Origin: Candidatus Methylomirabilota bacterium
Lineage (GTDB): Bacteria; Methylomirabilota; Methylomirabilia; Methylomirabilales; JACQHM01
NCBI GenBank assembly: GCA_016199025.1
Contig: JACQHM010000302.1
Coordinates: 1-15,474 of the forward strand
Reading direction: 5' to 3'
Length of the DNA stretch: 15,474 nt
Part shown: in pieces, positions 7,015 through 14,522 of the stretch
How positions within the stretch are numbered: the first letter of the stretch is position 1
Layout: every line of letters starts with the position of its first letter
Notes under the pieces: generated by a model
Told to the model about the DNA's origin: nothing
The model's database searches: none
What the model saw: the letters and a program-made list of their open reading frames with translations, nothing else
Made by a program: the position numbers and the translations under genes

Positions 7015-7086
7015 CAAATTGCCGATTGCCGATTGTAGATTTTCGATTTGAAAATCCAAAATCGCAAATCGCAAATCGAAAATCCT
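7015..7086. repeat. AT-rich word repeat with perfect inverted repeat (copy A)
   Basis: A strongly AT-rich block in GC-rich DNA, made of repeated GATTTGC/GATTTT-like words. GATTTTCGATTTG (7038-7050) and CAAATCGAAAATC (7072-7084) form a perfect 13-base inverted repeat around a 21-base loop. The block begins three bases after the SDR stop codon (minus strand) and fills the gap to the next gene. A structured RNA between the two cistrons is expected. It shares its border AAATTGCMGATTG and word structure with copy B near 14523-14597. Confidence 0.8.
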
Positions 7087-7087
7087 G

Positions 7088-7834
7088 TTAGTCCATCAGG
7101 ATGCCGCCGTTCACTTCTATTGCCTCGCCGGTGATGAACCTGGCGGCGTCGGAGGCCAGGAAAGCCACCGCCTCGGCAATATCCTCGGCCTGGACGAACC
7201 GTCCCAAGGGGATGTTCGCCTTGATCCTCTCTTTGATCTCGGCCGGCCAGTCCGCCGTCATGGCCGTGTCCGTCGGGCCGGGGTTGACGGTGTTCACCGT
7301 AATCCTGTACTGCGCCCATTCCTTGGCCAGCCGCTTGGTCAGGGCGATCACCCCCCCCTTGGAGGCCGTATAATGGGCGCCGCAGTACGAGCCCCCGGTC
7401 CGGCCGGCGATGGAGGCGATGTTGATGATCCGCCCGGCACGCCTCTCCTTCATAACCGGGGAGGCTGCCTGGCAGCAGAAGAAGAGCCCCTTCAGGTTCA
7501 CGCCCAAGATCCGGTCCCACTCCTCCTCGGGAATCTCCTCGGCCGGCGTTCCCTCCCAGATCCCGGCAGCATTCACCAGGATGTCGAGGCTGCCGAAGTT
7601 CTTCACCGCGGCGTTCACCATCCCCTCGACCTCAGGTTTCTTCGAGACATCCACCCGATAGGCGAGGGCTTTCCCGCCAAGCTTCTCCACCTCTTTGATC
7701 GTCTCCTCGGCCCCGGCCAGGTTCAGATCGGCACAGAGGACGGCTGCTCCGTCTTGCGCGAGCCGGAGGGCGATGGACCGCCCCATGCCACTCCCCGCCC
7801 CCGTGATGATCGCTGCCCTTCCTTGCAAGCTCAT
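7088..7834 (-). CDS. Short-chain dehydrogenase/reductase (classical SDR, probably NAD-preferring)
   Basis: A 248-residue SDR. The cofactor motif TGAGSGMG is at 11-18, and an Asp in CADLN (residue 36) at the end of the second strand favours NAD over NADP. NAAG is at 88-91, Asn113, and the catalytic triad is Ser141, Tyr155 and Lys159 (YTASK); the end reads FITGEAIEVNGG. It probably oxidises a secondary alcohol in a catabolic route, beside a zinc alcohol dehydrogenase and a hydroxyacyl/hydroxy-acid dehydrogenase. AGGAGG at 7843-7848 lies eight bases upstream of the ATG and overlaps the stop codon of the ADH gene, indicating translational coupling. A hairpin-forming repeat follows the stop codon. 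The exact substrate cannot be read from the sequence. Confidence 0.9.
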   Translation of the reverse strand: MSLQGRAAIITGAGSGMGRSIALRLAQDGAAVLCADLNLAGAEETIKEVEKLGGKALAYRVDVSKKPEVEGMVNAAVKNFGSLDILVNAAGIWEGTPAEEIPEEEWDRILGVNLKGLFFCCQAASPVMKERRAGRIINIASIAGRTGGSYCGAHYTASKGGVIALTKRLAKEWAQYRITVNTVNPGPTDTAMTADWPAEIKERIKANIPLGRFVQAEDIAEAVAFLASDAARFITGEAIEVNGGILMD

Positions 7835-7846
7835 GGTCTTTTCCTC

Positions 7847-8878
7847 CTAATCCACAGGTTGTAAAAGATACTTGACCCCCTCCTTCGCCTCCAACTGTCT
7901 GAAGCCTTCCTCCCATCGGGTGATCGGGAGGACCGCTGAGATCAACGGCCTGGTCTTGATCATCCCCTTGGCCATCAGCGTTAAGGCCCGCCGCCACGTC
8001 ACCCAGATATGGCCGTAAATGCCGATCACCTGAAGCTCCTTCATGGGGATCAGCTCATTCTCGGCCTCGAAGGTCTTCCCGTAGAGGCCGACCATCCCCA
8101 GGGTTCCCTGGCGGCGGAGGGCCTTCAAGCAAGCGTTATACGATTGGGCAGCGCCGGCGCACTCGAAGGCGATATCGACGCCTTCCCCGTCCGTGAGGTC
8201 CATGGCGACGTTCACCACGTCCTGCTCCTGAACGTTGATGATGTGATCCGCCCCCAGGCTCTTGGCCAGCTCCAGCCTCGCCCGATCTAAAGAGGTGCCG
8301 GCGACGAGGACTGTCGCTCCCTGGGCCTTGGCCACCTGGAGGATGAGGAGGCCGATGGTCCCCACTCCGCTCACCAAGACTCGATCGCCCGCCGCCACCG
8401 GCACCCTTTCGATGGCGCTGTGGACGGCGACCGAGGCCGGCTCCGTCATGGCCGCTGAAAGATCGTCCACCGCCTCGGGGACCTTATGGACGATCTGATG
8501 GGGGACGATGATGTACTTGGTGAAGGCCCCGTTCACCCCGAAGCCGATCCCCCGCCGCTCCCGGCACATGGCGATGGAGCCCGTCAGGCAGTACCGACAG
8601 CGGCCGCAGGTGACGGCCGAGGTCTGGGCGACGATCCGATCCCCGGGTGAAAGCCACTCCACGCCTTCCCCTACCTCGGCTACCACCCCGGAGAACTCGT
8701 GGCCCAGGATGACCGGCGGCCGGTTGGGGAACTCATCATAATAGATATGAAGATCCGTCCCGCAGATCCCCGCCGCCCGGACGGCGATCTTCACCTGGCC
8801 CGGGCCGACCCGCGGCTCCGGCATGTCCAGGACCTCGATGTTCCCGATCCCCTTCTTCGTCTTCACCACCGCCTTCAT
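7847..8878 (-). CDS. Zinc-dependent alcohol dehydrogenase (MDR; threonine/sorbitol dehydrogenase-like)
   Basis: A 343-residue medium-chain dehydrogenase/reductase. Catalytic zinc ligands are Cys39 (GICGTD), His60 and Glu61 (GHE), with Glu146 (TEP) as the likely further ligand of the sorbitol/threonine dehydrogenase branch. The structural zinc lobe has Cys91, 94, 97 and 105 (TCGRCRYC...MC). The nucleotide-binding motif GVGTIG is at 171-176. It should oxidise a polyol, hydroxy acid or secondary alcohol with NAD(P). It is the first gene of the minus-strand operon, 12 bases before the SDR. AAAGGGG lies upstream of the ATG. The leader is long (about 190 bases from the candidate promoter at 9078-9106) and carries the 36-base triple repeat, which could affect mRNA structure. 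Confidence 0.9.
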   Translation of the reverse strand: MKAVVKTKKGIGNIEVLDMPEPRVGPGQVKIAVRAAGICGTDLHIYYDEFPNRPPVILGHEFSGVVAEVGEGVEWLSPGDRIVAQTSAVTCGRCRYCLTGSIAMCRERRGIGFGVNGAFTKYIIVPHQIVHKVPEAVDDLSAAMTEPASVAVHSAIERVPVAAGDRVLVSGVGTIGLLILQVAKAQGATVLVAGTSLDRARLELAKSLGADHIINVQEQDVVNVAMDLTDGEGVDIAFECAGAAQSYNACLKALRRQGTLGMVGLYGKTFEAENELIPMKELQVIGIYGHIWVTWRRALTLMAKGMIKTRPLISAVLPITRWEEGFRQLEAKEGVKYLLQPVD

Positions 8879-8924
8879 AATCCAACCCCTTTCTTTCCAG
8901 AAGCCATTTCAAACCCCGCCCTCT

Positions 8925-9032
8925 GTCATTGCGAGCGATCAACGGGAGCGTGGCCATCCCGTCATTGCGAGCGATCAACGGGAGCGTGGCCATCCCGTCA
9001 TTGCGAGCGATCAACGGGAGCGTGGCAATCTT
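8925..9032. repeat. Three tandem 36-bp repeats in the ADH leader
   Basis: Units begin at 8925, 8961 and 8997, each opening with GTCATTGCGAGCGATCAACG and continuing GGAGCGTGGC. The first two units look identical; the third diverges in its last bases (CAATCTTG instead of CCATCCC). Repeats of this CATTGCGAGCGA...GAGCGTGGCAATC type are, as I recall, dispersed in intergenic DNA of many deltaproteobacterial, Nitrospirota and related genomes. There are no unique spacers between units, so this is not a CRISPR array. Confidence 0.92.
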
Positions 9033-9077
9033 GGTTTTCCTATTCTTTCTGAGATTACGGAGCCTGTTCCGATACGA

Positions 9078-9106
9078 AGCGTAGAGAATTCTGAAGGCCG
9101 TGTCAA
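9078..9106 (-). promoter_or_regulatory. Sigma70-like promoter for the ADH-SDR-HAD operon
   Basis: On the minus strand a perfect -35 box TTGACA (9106-9101) is followed after exactly 17 bases by TACGCT (9083-9078; three of six match TATAAT, with the important first two T-A and last T present). Transcription would begin near 9071, downstream of pgeF, and run through the triple repeat into the ADH gene. Confidence 0.55.
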
Positions 9107-9142
9107 CGGGAAAGCATCGGCGGCAAGGATCAAGGGAGAAGG

Positions 9143-9961
9143 TTAGGAAGGAAGCATGATCAGGTTCAGCATCCGCCCGGTCTTGGGCTTCTCGGCCCGG
9201 TAGGAGTAGAAGAGGTCGGGACGGCAGGCAGTGCACAGACGGGTCAAGAAGAGATGCTCCGGCAAGACCCCGGCCTCTTGGAAAACCATCTGGTTGACGC
9301 CGGCCAGATCCAGCAGAAACCGCCCATCCTCCTTCTCGACGACATATGCCTGCCAGGAGGATAAGGCTTGGGAGAGGGGTTGAATCACCGCCTCGTCCAC
9401 CTCGTAACAGCACCCTCCGATCCCCGGCCCGAGGATGGCCAGGAGATCGCTGGGGGCCGTGCCATAGGTAGTGGCCATGGCCTTGACGGCCCTTTCGGCG
9501 ATCCGCTTCACGGTGCTCCGCCAGCCGGCGTGGACCGCCCCGATGGCCCTTTTTCTGGGATCGAAGAGCAAAATGGGAAGGCAATCGGCTGTGGTGATGG
9601 TCAGGGCCAACCTCGGCTGGTTGGTGGTCAGGGCATCGTATCCGGTCCCTTCGTCGAGGAGGATTGGGGGGAAGCCTTTTCGCCGGACCAGCTCCTCCCC
9701 GACAACCAATACCCCATCCCCGTGGACCTGCCGGACCCGGACCACCCTGGAGGGGTCCACCCCCAGGGCTGAGAAGAAGCGTCGCCTGTTCTCCTTGACC
9801 GCTTCGGGGTCGTCCCCAACGCTCACACTCAAGTTGAGGGAGTGGTAGAGGGAGCGGCTCACCCCTCCTTCCCGGGTGCTGAAGGCGTGGACGAGCCCCA
9901 TCTCGTGAAACACCCGATGTTGAAGAACCCCCGGGGCCCGACTTCGAAGGATCTCCTCCAT
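9143..9961 (-). CDS. pgeF: PgeF/YfiH family peptidoglycan editing factor (multicopper-oxidase-like, LACC1 family)
   Basis: A 272-residue DUF152/YfiH protein. It shows FSTREGGVS, RQVHGD (His80), TTADCLPI (Cys127), HAGWR (His144), GPGIGGCCYEV and the C-terminal Cys...FYSYR segment, with the His/Cys/His zinc-binding set complete. Members act on purine nucleosides (phosphorylase/deaminase activity) and in E. coli help keep the correct L-Ala in peptidoglycan precursors; older databases call them polyphenol oxidases or laccases. A position beside dcw genes suits the peptidoglycan link. Its ATG is one base beyond the stop of the radical-SAM-like gene, so the two are very probably co-translated. It is the last gene of the dcw-linked run before the ADH promoter. 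Confidence 0.92.
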   Translation of the reverse strand: MEEILRSRAPGVLQHRVFHEMGLVHAFSTREGGVSRSLYHSLNLSVSVGDDPEAVKENRRRFFSALGVDPSRVVRVRQVHGDGVLVVGEELVRRKGFPPILLDEGTGYDALTTNQPRLALTITTADCLPILLFDPRKRAIGAVHAGWRSTVKRIAERAVKAMATTYGTAPSDLLAILGPGIGGCCYEVDEAVIQPLSQALSSWQAYVVEKEDGRFLLDLAGVNQMVFQEAGVLPEHLFLTRLCTACRPDLFYSYRAEKPKTGRMLNLIMLPS

Positions 9962-9962
9962 A

Positions 9963-11222
9963 TTATCCTAACCCCAACCCTCGATACCTCTCGACGAGAT
10001 GGTCCTTCCCCGTCCAGAGGTGATCCCAGGGGAAGACCTCATTCAGGGGCCGCTTCCGGAGGGCGAAGAAGTCCGGGTTCAGGAACCATTCGCGAAAGGC
10101 CCGCTTCCAGTCACCCGAACCCGCTAGGGCCGAGCAGAGCAGGACAGAGGCCCTCCGATCGGCCCTGGCCAGAACGGCCTGAAGATACGCCCACTTCAGG
10201 ACATCGTGCCCAACGCGGATCCCCTGGAACCGGAGGGCGCGTTCAATCCCTTTCACCCGCTCCTCCAGGACAGCCACCTCCGCCATCGGGATCCATTGAA
10301 AGACGGTCCAGGCCCGTGGGATGAAGGTCCTGAGCGAGACGACGATCTCACCGAGCCTCCGTTCATCACGCCTGCTCTGAAGGATCCGGTGTTTGATCCG
10401 CTTGGTCAGCTCGGGGATGGCTTGGACATCATCATCCGTCTCCGTCGGCAGGCCGATCCAGAAGGAGAGCCGGAGGTGTGTTGCCTCCGAAGAAACGGAC
10501 TGATCAACGGTGTCGAACAGTCCCTGTTCGTCCAGATGGACGCCGATCATGCGCCTGAGCCGCTCCGTCCCCGCCCCCACCTCCACAGCAACTGTTCGTC
10601 GTTTGACGTTCGATGATACACGCTCGACCTCTTCGGATTGAAGGGTGGGCGTTGAACGGGGAACGGTCGAACGGTTCACCGGCAAGGGTGCTCCTCCTTC
10701 TCCAACAACTAAAGCGATCGTCCCATCCTCCTGATACGTCACCTTGTAGAGCCGGGGGATATAGATCCCCGGAGACTCAAGGGCCCTTTCGAGGAAACCC
10801 TCCTTTCGGCGGGGCGGGCGAAAAAGCCTCAAGGTGTTCCAGGATTCATCGTCGAGGAAGACGAGATCGACGAACGCGGCTAGGGGTTCGGGGTTCCTTA
10901 TGGCGCAAGGTCCTGCCAGGGCAACGAGGGGCCAATCCTCTTGACGCTCGTGGGCCAGAAGGGGGAGATCGTCTTTCTGGAGAAACTGAAGGACATTCAG
11001 GAAATCCCCCTCGGAAGAGAGGAAGAAGGCGAGGATGTCGAACTCAAAGAGACGCCGGTCAGGGGGCCGTTCATCCCGGAGGAAGAACCGCTCGCAGATC
11101 AGGTCGGGCAGGGCGGCTACGCGGGCGATGAGGGCTTCGAAGCCGGGGTCGGCCATCCCCACCAACGCTGGATTCGGGTAGGCCAGGGCCACGGTGGTCG
11201 TTGGCCTGTTCGTTGAAGACAT
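9963..11222 (-). CDS. Radical SAM/B12-type family protein lacking the radical SAM core
   Basis: About 419 residues. The N-terminal part (about 8-165: VALAYPNP, GFEAL, FEFDILAF, AGPCAIRNPEP, YIPRLYK) matches the B12-binding-like domain of the TIGR03960-type radical SAM family. The part from about residue 217 (GAGTERLRRMIG, FWIGLPTETDDD, TFIPRAWTVFQW, VLARADRR, WDHL) matches the second half of that family. The intervening piece, which should contain CxxxCxxC for the 4Fe-4S cluster and SAM binding, is absent. The whole protein has only three isolated Cys. A roughly 30-residue linker rich in Ser/Val/Arg replaces it (DNA about 10593-10690). The family is normally around 600 residues. Either a degenerate gene or a repurposed scaffold; radical chemistry is not expected. 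An ATG at 11240 is also in frame; 11222 has AGGGGGG just upstream. It sits between ftsZ (53 bases) and pgeF (1 base). Confidence 0.75.
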   Translation of the reverse strand: MSSTNRPTTTVALAYPNPALVGMADPGFEALIARVAALPDLICERFFLRDERPPDRRLFEFDILAFFLSSEGDFLNVLQFLQKDDLPLLAHERQEDWPLVALAGPCAIRNPEPLAAFVDLVFLDDESWNTLRLFRPPRRKEGFLERALESPGIYIPRLYKVTYQEDGTIALVVGEGGAPLPVNRSTVPRSTPTLQSEEVERVSSNVKRRTVAVEVGAGTERLRRMIGVHLDEQGLFDTVDQSVSSEATHLRLSFWIGLPTETDDDVQAIPELTKRIKHRILQSRRDERRLGEIVVSLRTFIPRAWTVFQWIPMAEVAVLEERVKGIERALRFQGIRVGHDVLKWAYLQAVLARADRRASVLLCSALAGSGDWKRAFREWFLNPDFFALRKRPLNEVFPWDHLWTGKDHLVERYRGLGLG

Positions 11223-11275
11223 TCCCCCCCTGGCCAGCATCTGGCTTCAGACGCATGGACTCAATCGATCTTCGA

Positions 11276-12409
11276 TCAGTCTAATTGGCGCCTTAAGAAC
11301 GTCGGGATGTCTAGCTCCTCTTCGTCGAAGTCGTCGAAGCTGGGAAGCGGTTCCCTCTCCAACGACCGGCGGAAGGGTTCTTCCCGCTCCAGCGCCCTAG
11401 CCGTCGCCTTCAGCTCGGCGATCCTGGCGTCCTCCTCGGTGGAGGGCTCCGGCGGTTCAAAGCCGGTGGCGATAACGGTCACCCGGACCTCCTCCTGTAT
11501 CTTTTCGTCGATGACCGCGCCGAAGATGATGTTGGCCTCCGAATGGGCCGATTCGCAGATGGCCGAGGCGGCCTCGTTCACATCGTAGAGGGAGAGGTTG
11601 GGACCACCGGTGATGTTGATCAGCACCCCCTTGGCGCCTTTGATGGAGAGGTTCTCCAGGAGGGGGCTGTTGATGGCCCCTTGGGCGGCCTCCACGGCGG
11701 CGTTCTCGCCCGAGGCTTTACCCGTCCCCATCATGGCGATCCCCCGTTCGGCCATGATGGTCCTGACGTCGGCGAAGTCCAGGTTGATCAGGCCCGGGAC
11801 GACGATCAGGTCCGAGATCCCCTGGACCGCTTGCTTCAAGACCTCGTCGGCCAGCTTGAAGGCCTCCACCATCGGGGTGTTCCGCTCCACCACATTCAGG
11901 AGCCGCTGGTTCGGGATGGTGATGAGGGTATCGACTGTCTCCTTGAGTTCCTTCAACCCCCGCTCAGCTTGGGCGGCCCGGACCAGCCCCTCGAAGAGGA
12001 ACGGCTTGGTCACCACCCCGACGGTGAGGATCCCCAGCTCCCTGGCGAGGTTCGCCACGATGGGGGCTCCTCCCGTCCCCGTCCCGCCCCCCAAGCCGGC
12101 GGTGATGAACACCATGTCGGCCCCCTCGAGGAGGCTCAGGATCTTGTCGGTATCCTCGATGGCCGCCTTCCGGCCGACCTCGGGATTCGCCCCTGCCCCC
12201 AGCCCCTTGGTCAGCTTCTCGCCGATCTGGAGTTTGAGCGACAGGGGGGAAGCCCTGAGGGCCTGGGCATCCGTGTTGATGACGATGAACTCCACGCCGT
12301 TCATGGCGGAGCTCATCATCCGATTGACGGCGTTAGTGCCGCCCCCGCCGATCCCGATGACTTTGATCTTCGCCATCCTCTCCGGCTCGATCTCCAGCTC
12401 AAACGGCAT
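11276..12409 (-). CDS. ftsZ: Cell division GTPase FtsZ
   Basis: 377 residues, normal for FtsZ. The nucleotide-binding GIGGGGTNAVNRM lies at about 19-31, the tubulin signature GGGTGTG at 107-113, and the T7 loop NLDFADV at 209-215, which supplies the catalytic acidic residue for GTP hydrolysis by the neighbouring subunit. A charged linker is followed by the C-terminal peptide DIPTFLRRQ, which binds FtsA and other divisome partners. It assembles the cytokinetic ring at midcell. The start has a very strong site, AGGAGG (12416-12421), six bases from the ATG. It lies 74 bases behind ftsA, giving room for separate control, although I saw no convincing promoter there. One small oddity: the loop after FEG reads LVRAAQAERG rather than the usual RRRMxQAxxG. 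Confidence 0.99.
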   Translation of the reverse strand: MPFELEIEPERMAKIKVIGIGGGGTNAVNRMMSSAMNGVEFIVINTDAQALRASPLSLKLQIGEKLTKGLGAGANPEVGRKAAIEDTDKILSLLEGADMVFITAGLGGGTGTGGAPIVANLARELGILTVGVVTKPFLFEGLVRAAQAERGLKELKETVDTLITIPNQRLLNVVERNTPMVEAFKLADEVLKQAVQGISDLIVVPGLINLDFADVRTIMAERGIAMMGTGKASGENAAVEAAQGAINSPLLENLSIKGAKGVLINITGGPNLSLYDVNEAASAICESAHSEANIIFGAVIDEKIQEEVRVTVIATGFEPPEPSTEEDARIAELKATARALEREEPFRRSLEREPLPSFDDFDEEELDIPTFLRRQLD

Positions 12410-12483
12410 CCCTCACCTCCTTACCGCCAAGAAGCCCCTTGGCCTCCGGCAGTGGCTCATGCTCCCTACCTCTCTCTGGACCT

Positions 12484-13719
12484 TCAGAAAAACTCGTTGA
12501 ACCACTGGCCGATCCTTCTGACCACCCTTCCGATCAAGTGGCCATCCATGGGAGGCTTGAAGCGGCGCCTCTTGCGGCGCTCGGCCCCGTAGAGGACCAA
12601 GCCGACCCCTGTCGCGTAGATCGGACTGGCCACGACGTCGATGAGCCCTCCAACCCCCCAGGGGAGGCCGCGGCGGACGGGGAGATCGAAGACCCGTTCC
12701 CCCAGCTCCGGCAACCCTTCCATGAGGGAAGAACCCCCCGTCAACACGATCCCCGCCGCTATCCGGTCCAGGTACCCCCCCTTCCTGATCTCCCGTTCCA
12801 CCAGGAGGAAGATCTCCTCCATCCTGGGCTGGATGACCTCGGCCAGCATCCTCCGGGGAAGGACCCGGGATTTCCGGCCCCCGACGCTCATCACCTCGAT
12901 GGTCTCATGATCCTGGACCAACGAGGCGAGGGCACACCCGTGCTTCCGCTTCAGCTCCTCCGCCTCGTGGGCCGGCGTCCGAAGGCCGATGGCGATGTCG
13001 TGGGTCACGTGGTCGCCGCCCAAGGCGAGGACCGCCGTGTACAACAGGTTCCCATCGACGAAGACCGCGATGTCCGAGGTCCCCCCGCCGATGTCCACCA
13101 GGACCACCCCCAGCTCCTTCTCATCAGGGGTCAACACGGCGAGGCTGGAGGCGAACGGCTGCAAGACGATGTCCTGGACGTCCAGACCGGCCCGGTGGAC
13201 ACACTTGACGATGTTCTGGATGGAGGAGGCGGCTCCGGTGACGATGTGGACCTCCGCCTCCAGCCTGATGCCCGACATCCCCAAGGGCTCCTTGATCCCC
13301 CGCTGGTCATCGATGGCGAATTCCTGGGGGAGGACATGGATCACTTCCCTGTCAGGGGGGAGGGCCATGGCCTTGGCCGCGTCGATGACCCGCTCGACGT
13401 CTTCGCGGCTGACCTCCCGACCCTTCCCGGAGATGGCAATGACCCCCCGGCTGTTCAAACCCTTGATGTGGCCTCCGGCGATCCCGACAAAGACGGAACC
13501 TACCTTGGCGCCGGCCATGAGCTCCGCCTCCTCCAGCGCTCGCCGGATCGCCTCCACGGTGGCGTCGATGTTCACCATCATCCCCTTCTTCAGCCCTTTG
13601 GAGGGGCTGATCCCGATGCCGATGACATCGACCCCCCCGTGATGAGCCTCAGCGACGATGGCGCAGGTCTTGGTGGTCCCGAGATCAAGCCCGACGATCA
13701 GGTCGCTCCCCCTGGCCAC
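12484..13719 (-). CDS. ftsA: Cell division protein FtsA
   Basis: 411 residues from a GTG at 13719, giving the standard N-terminus MARGSDLIVGLDLGTTKTCA, the phosphate-1 loop of the actin/HSP70 fold. VLVDIGGGTSDIAVF (phosphate-2) and GIVLTGGSSLMEGL (adenosine) follow. The last residues RVVRRIGQWFNEFF form the amphipathic membrane-targeting helix. FtsA tethers FtsZ to the membrane and recruits later divisome proteins. The start choice rests on AGGAGG (13729-13734) nine bases upstream and on the family N-terminus. A TTG at 13761 in the same frame would add 14 basic/Ser residues and is less likely. The gene overlaps the end of ftsQ by 35 bases, so coupled translation is likely. Confidence 0.98.
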   Translation of the reverse strand: MARGSDLIVGLDLGTTKTCAIVAEAHHGGVDVIGIGISPSKGLKKGMMVNIDATVEAIRRALEEAELMAGAKVGSVFVGIAGGHIKGLNSRGVIAISGKGREVSREDVERVIDAAKAMALPPDREVIHVLPQEFAIDDQRGIKEPLGMSGIRLEAEVHIVTGAASSIQNIVKCVHRAGLDVQDIVLQPFASSLAVLTPDEKELGVVLVDIGGGTSDIAVFVDGNLLYTAVLALGGDHVTHDIAIGLRTPAHEAEELKRKHGCALASLVQDHETIEVMSVGGRKSRVLPRRMLAEVIQPRMEEIFLLVEREIRKGGYLDRIAAGIVLTGGSSLMEGLPELGERVFDLPVRRGLPWGVGGLIDVVASPIYATGVGLVLYGAERRKRRRFKPPMDGHLIGRVVRRIGQWFNEFF

Positions 13720-14497
13720 CCTCTTCCCCCTCCTTCGGCTTGACGATGACCTTTTCCCCAAATCGGAGATCCACGTACTCGTAGGCGGTGAGATCGACTT
13801 TGGCGAGGGCCAGGACCTGGAGGAGCCTCTGGAACTGACCCTCCATGTCCTCGGCCCTCAACCGGATCAAGGGCATGGAAGGCCCGAGCCACACCATGTA
13901 GCTCCCATCCTCTTCCAGGGTGATCTCCCTCGCCACCCCGCCCACGGCGTTGGCCGCCTGGAATTCCCGCCAGACGGTCAGACCCTTGACCACCTGCGGG
14001 GAAAGGACCTGTTCCCCGATCATGTATCGGCGCTCGCTGGGGGCCTTCAAGATCGGAAGCGATAGGGTCTCTTCCGGTGAGGCCTCGGCAAGGATGACCC
14101 CGTCGGCGCTCAAGAGATAGGCCTTCCCCGGCATCAGGACGACCTCCGGCACCCTCTCCACGACCCGAACGATCAACGTGAAGGGGAGTTGTCGCCGGAC
14201 CGTGGCCTCCCGGACCCAAGGGTTTTGGAGGAGCTTTTGGCGGAACTCCATCAGATCCACCTCCAGGAGGCTCAAGTGAGGGGGGAGCCGGAGGCCCGAG
14301 ATGATCTCCTCAGCCGTCAGTTGCAGATTCCCTTCCACGACCACCTGGGTGATCTCAAAGTAGGAGAGCCTCAGGAACTGCCTCCAGCCCCACCACCCAA
14401 GGAGACCGGCGAAGAGGAGGGCGAGAACGATAAGGCCGATCCGCCCGACCGCCCCTGTCCGGCCATAACGCTTCTTCTCCCCCGTCTTCCTCCCCAC
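13685..14497 (-). CDS. ftsQ: Cell division protein FtsQ (DivIB family)
   Basis: 270 residues from a GTG at 14497. A short basic N-terminus is followed by one membrane segment (about 18-38, IGLIVLALLFAGLLGWWGW), then the periplasmic POTRA domain with ITQVVVEGNLQLTAEEII and LLQNPWVREATVRRQLP, then the beta domain. FtsQ/DivIB bridges early and late divisome proteins with FtsL and FtsB. The GTG has AGGAG (14505-14509) seven bases upstream. An in-frame ATG at 14584 would add 29 residues, but nearly all of these are translated from the AT-rich repeat at 14523-14597, so that start is probably an artefact. The gene lies between murB and ftsA in normal dcw order, without ddl. Confidence 0.95.
   Translation of the reverse strand: MGRKTGEKKRYGRTGAVGRIGLIVLALLFAGLLGWWGWRQFLRLSYFEITQVVVEGNLQLTAEEIISGLRLPPHLSLLEVDLMEFRQKLLQNPWVREATVRRQLPFTLIVRVVERVPEVVLMPGKAYLLSADGVILAEASPEETLSLPILKAPSERRYMIGEQVLSPQVVKGLTVWREFQAANAVGGVAREITLEEDGSYMVWLGPSMPLIRLRAEDMEGQFQRLLQVLALAKVDLTAYEYVDLRFGEKVIVKPKEGEEGGQGERPDRRA
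13729..13734 (-). promoter_or_regulatory. Ribosome binding site fixing the ftsA start
   Basis: AGGAGG on the minus strand inside the end of ftsQ, nine bases before the GTG at 13719. It supports that GTG over the upstream in-frame TTG at 13761. Confidence 0.7.
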
Positions 14498-14504
14498 CCA
14501 CGTT

Positions 14505-14509
14505 CTCCT
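14505..14509 (-). promoter_or_regulatory. Ribosome binding site fixing the ftsQ start
   Basis: AGGAG on the minus strand, seven bases before the GTG at 14497. It lies outside the AT-rich repeat and supports a start after the repeat. Confidence 0.6.
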
Positions 14510-14522
14510 GAACCCACCCTTC

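Larger units (their letters stand above)
8879..9142. other. Intergenic region between pgeF and the ADH gene
   Basis: 264 bases with no gene. It contains the candidate ADH promoter (9078-9106) and the triple 36-bp repeat (8925-9032). I saw no clear rho-independent terminator behind pgeF. A long minus-strand open frame across it is produced by the repeats (36 bases = 12 codons) and is not a real protein. Confidence 0.6.

Noticed and set aside
8925..9032. Possible CRISPR array
   Set aside because: The 36-base units are directly abutting with no unique spacers, and no cas genes are nearby.
8736..9584. 282-codon minus-strand open frame with repeated ARNDGMATLPLI units
   Set aside because: The protein repeat is only the translation of the 36-bp DNA repeat, and the frame overlaps the ADH and pgeF genes, which have clear family motifs.
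13719..13761. Upstream TTG start for ftsA
   Set aside because: The extension is a low-complexity Ser/Arg stretch without family conservation, while the GTG at 13719 has a good ribosome binding site and the standard FtsA N-terminus.
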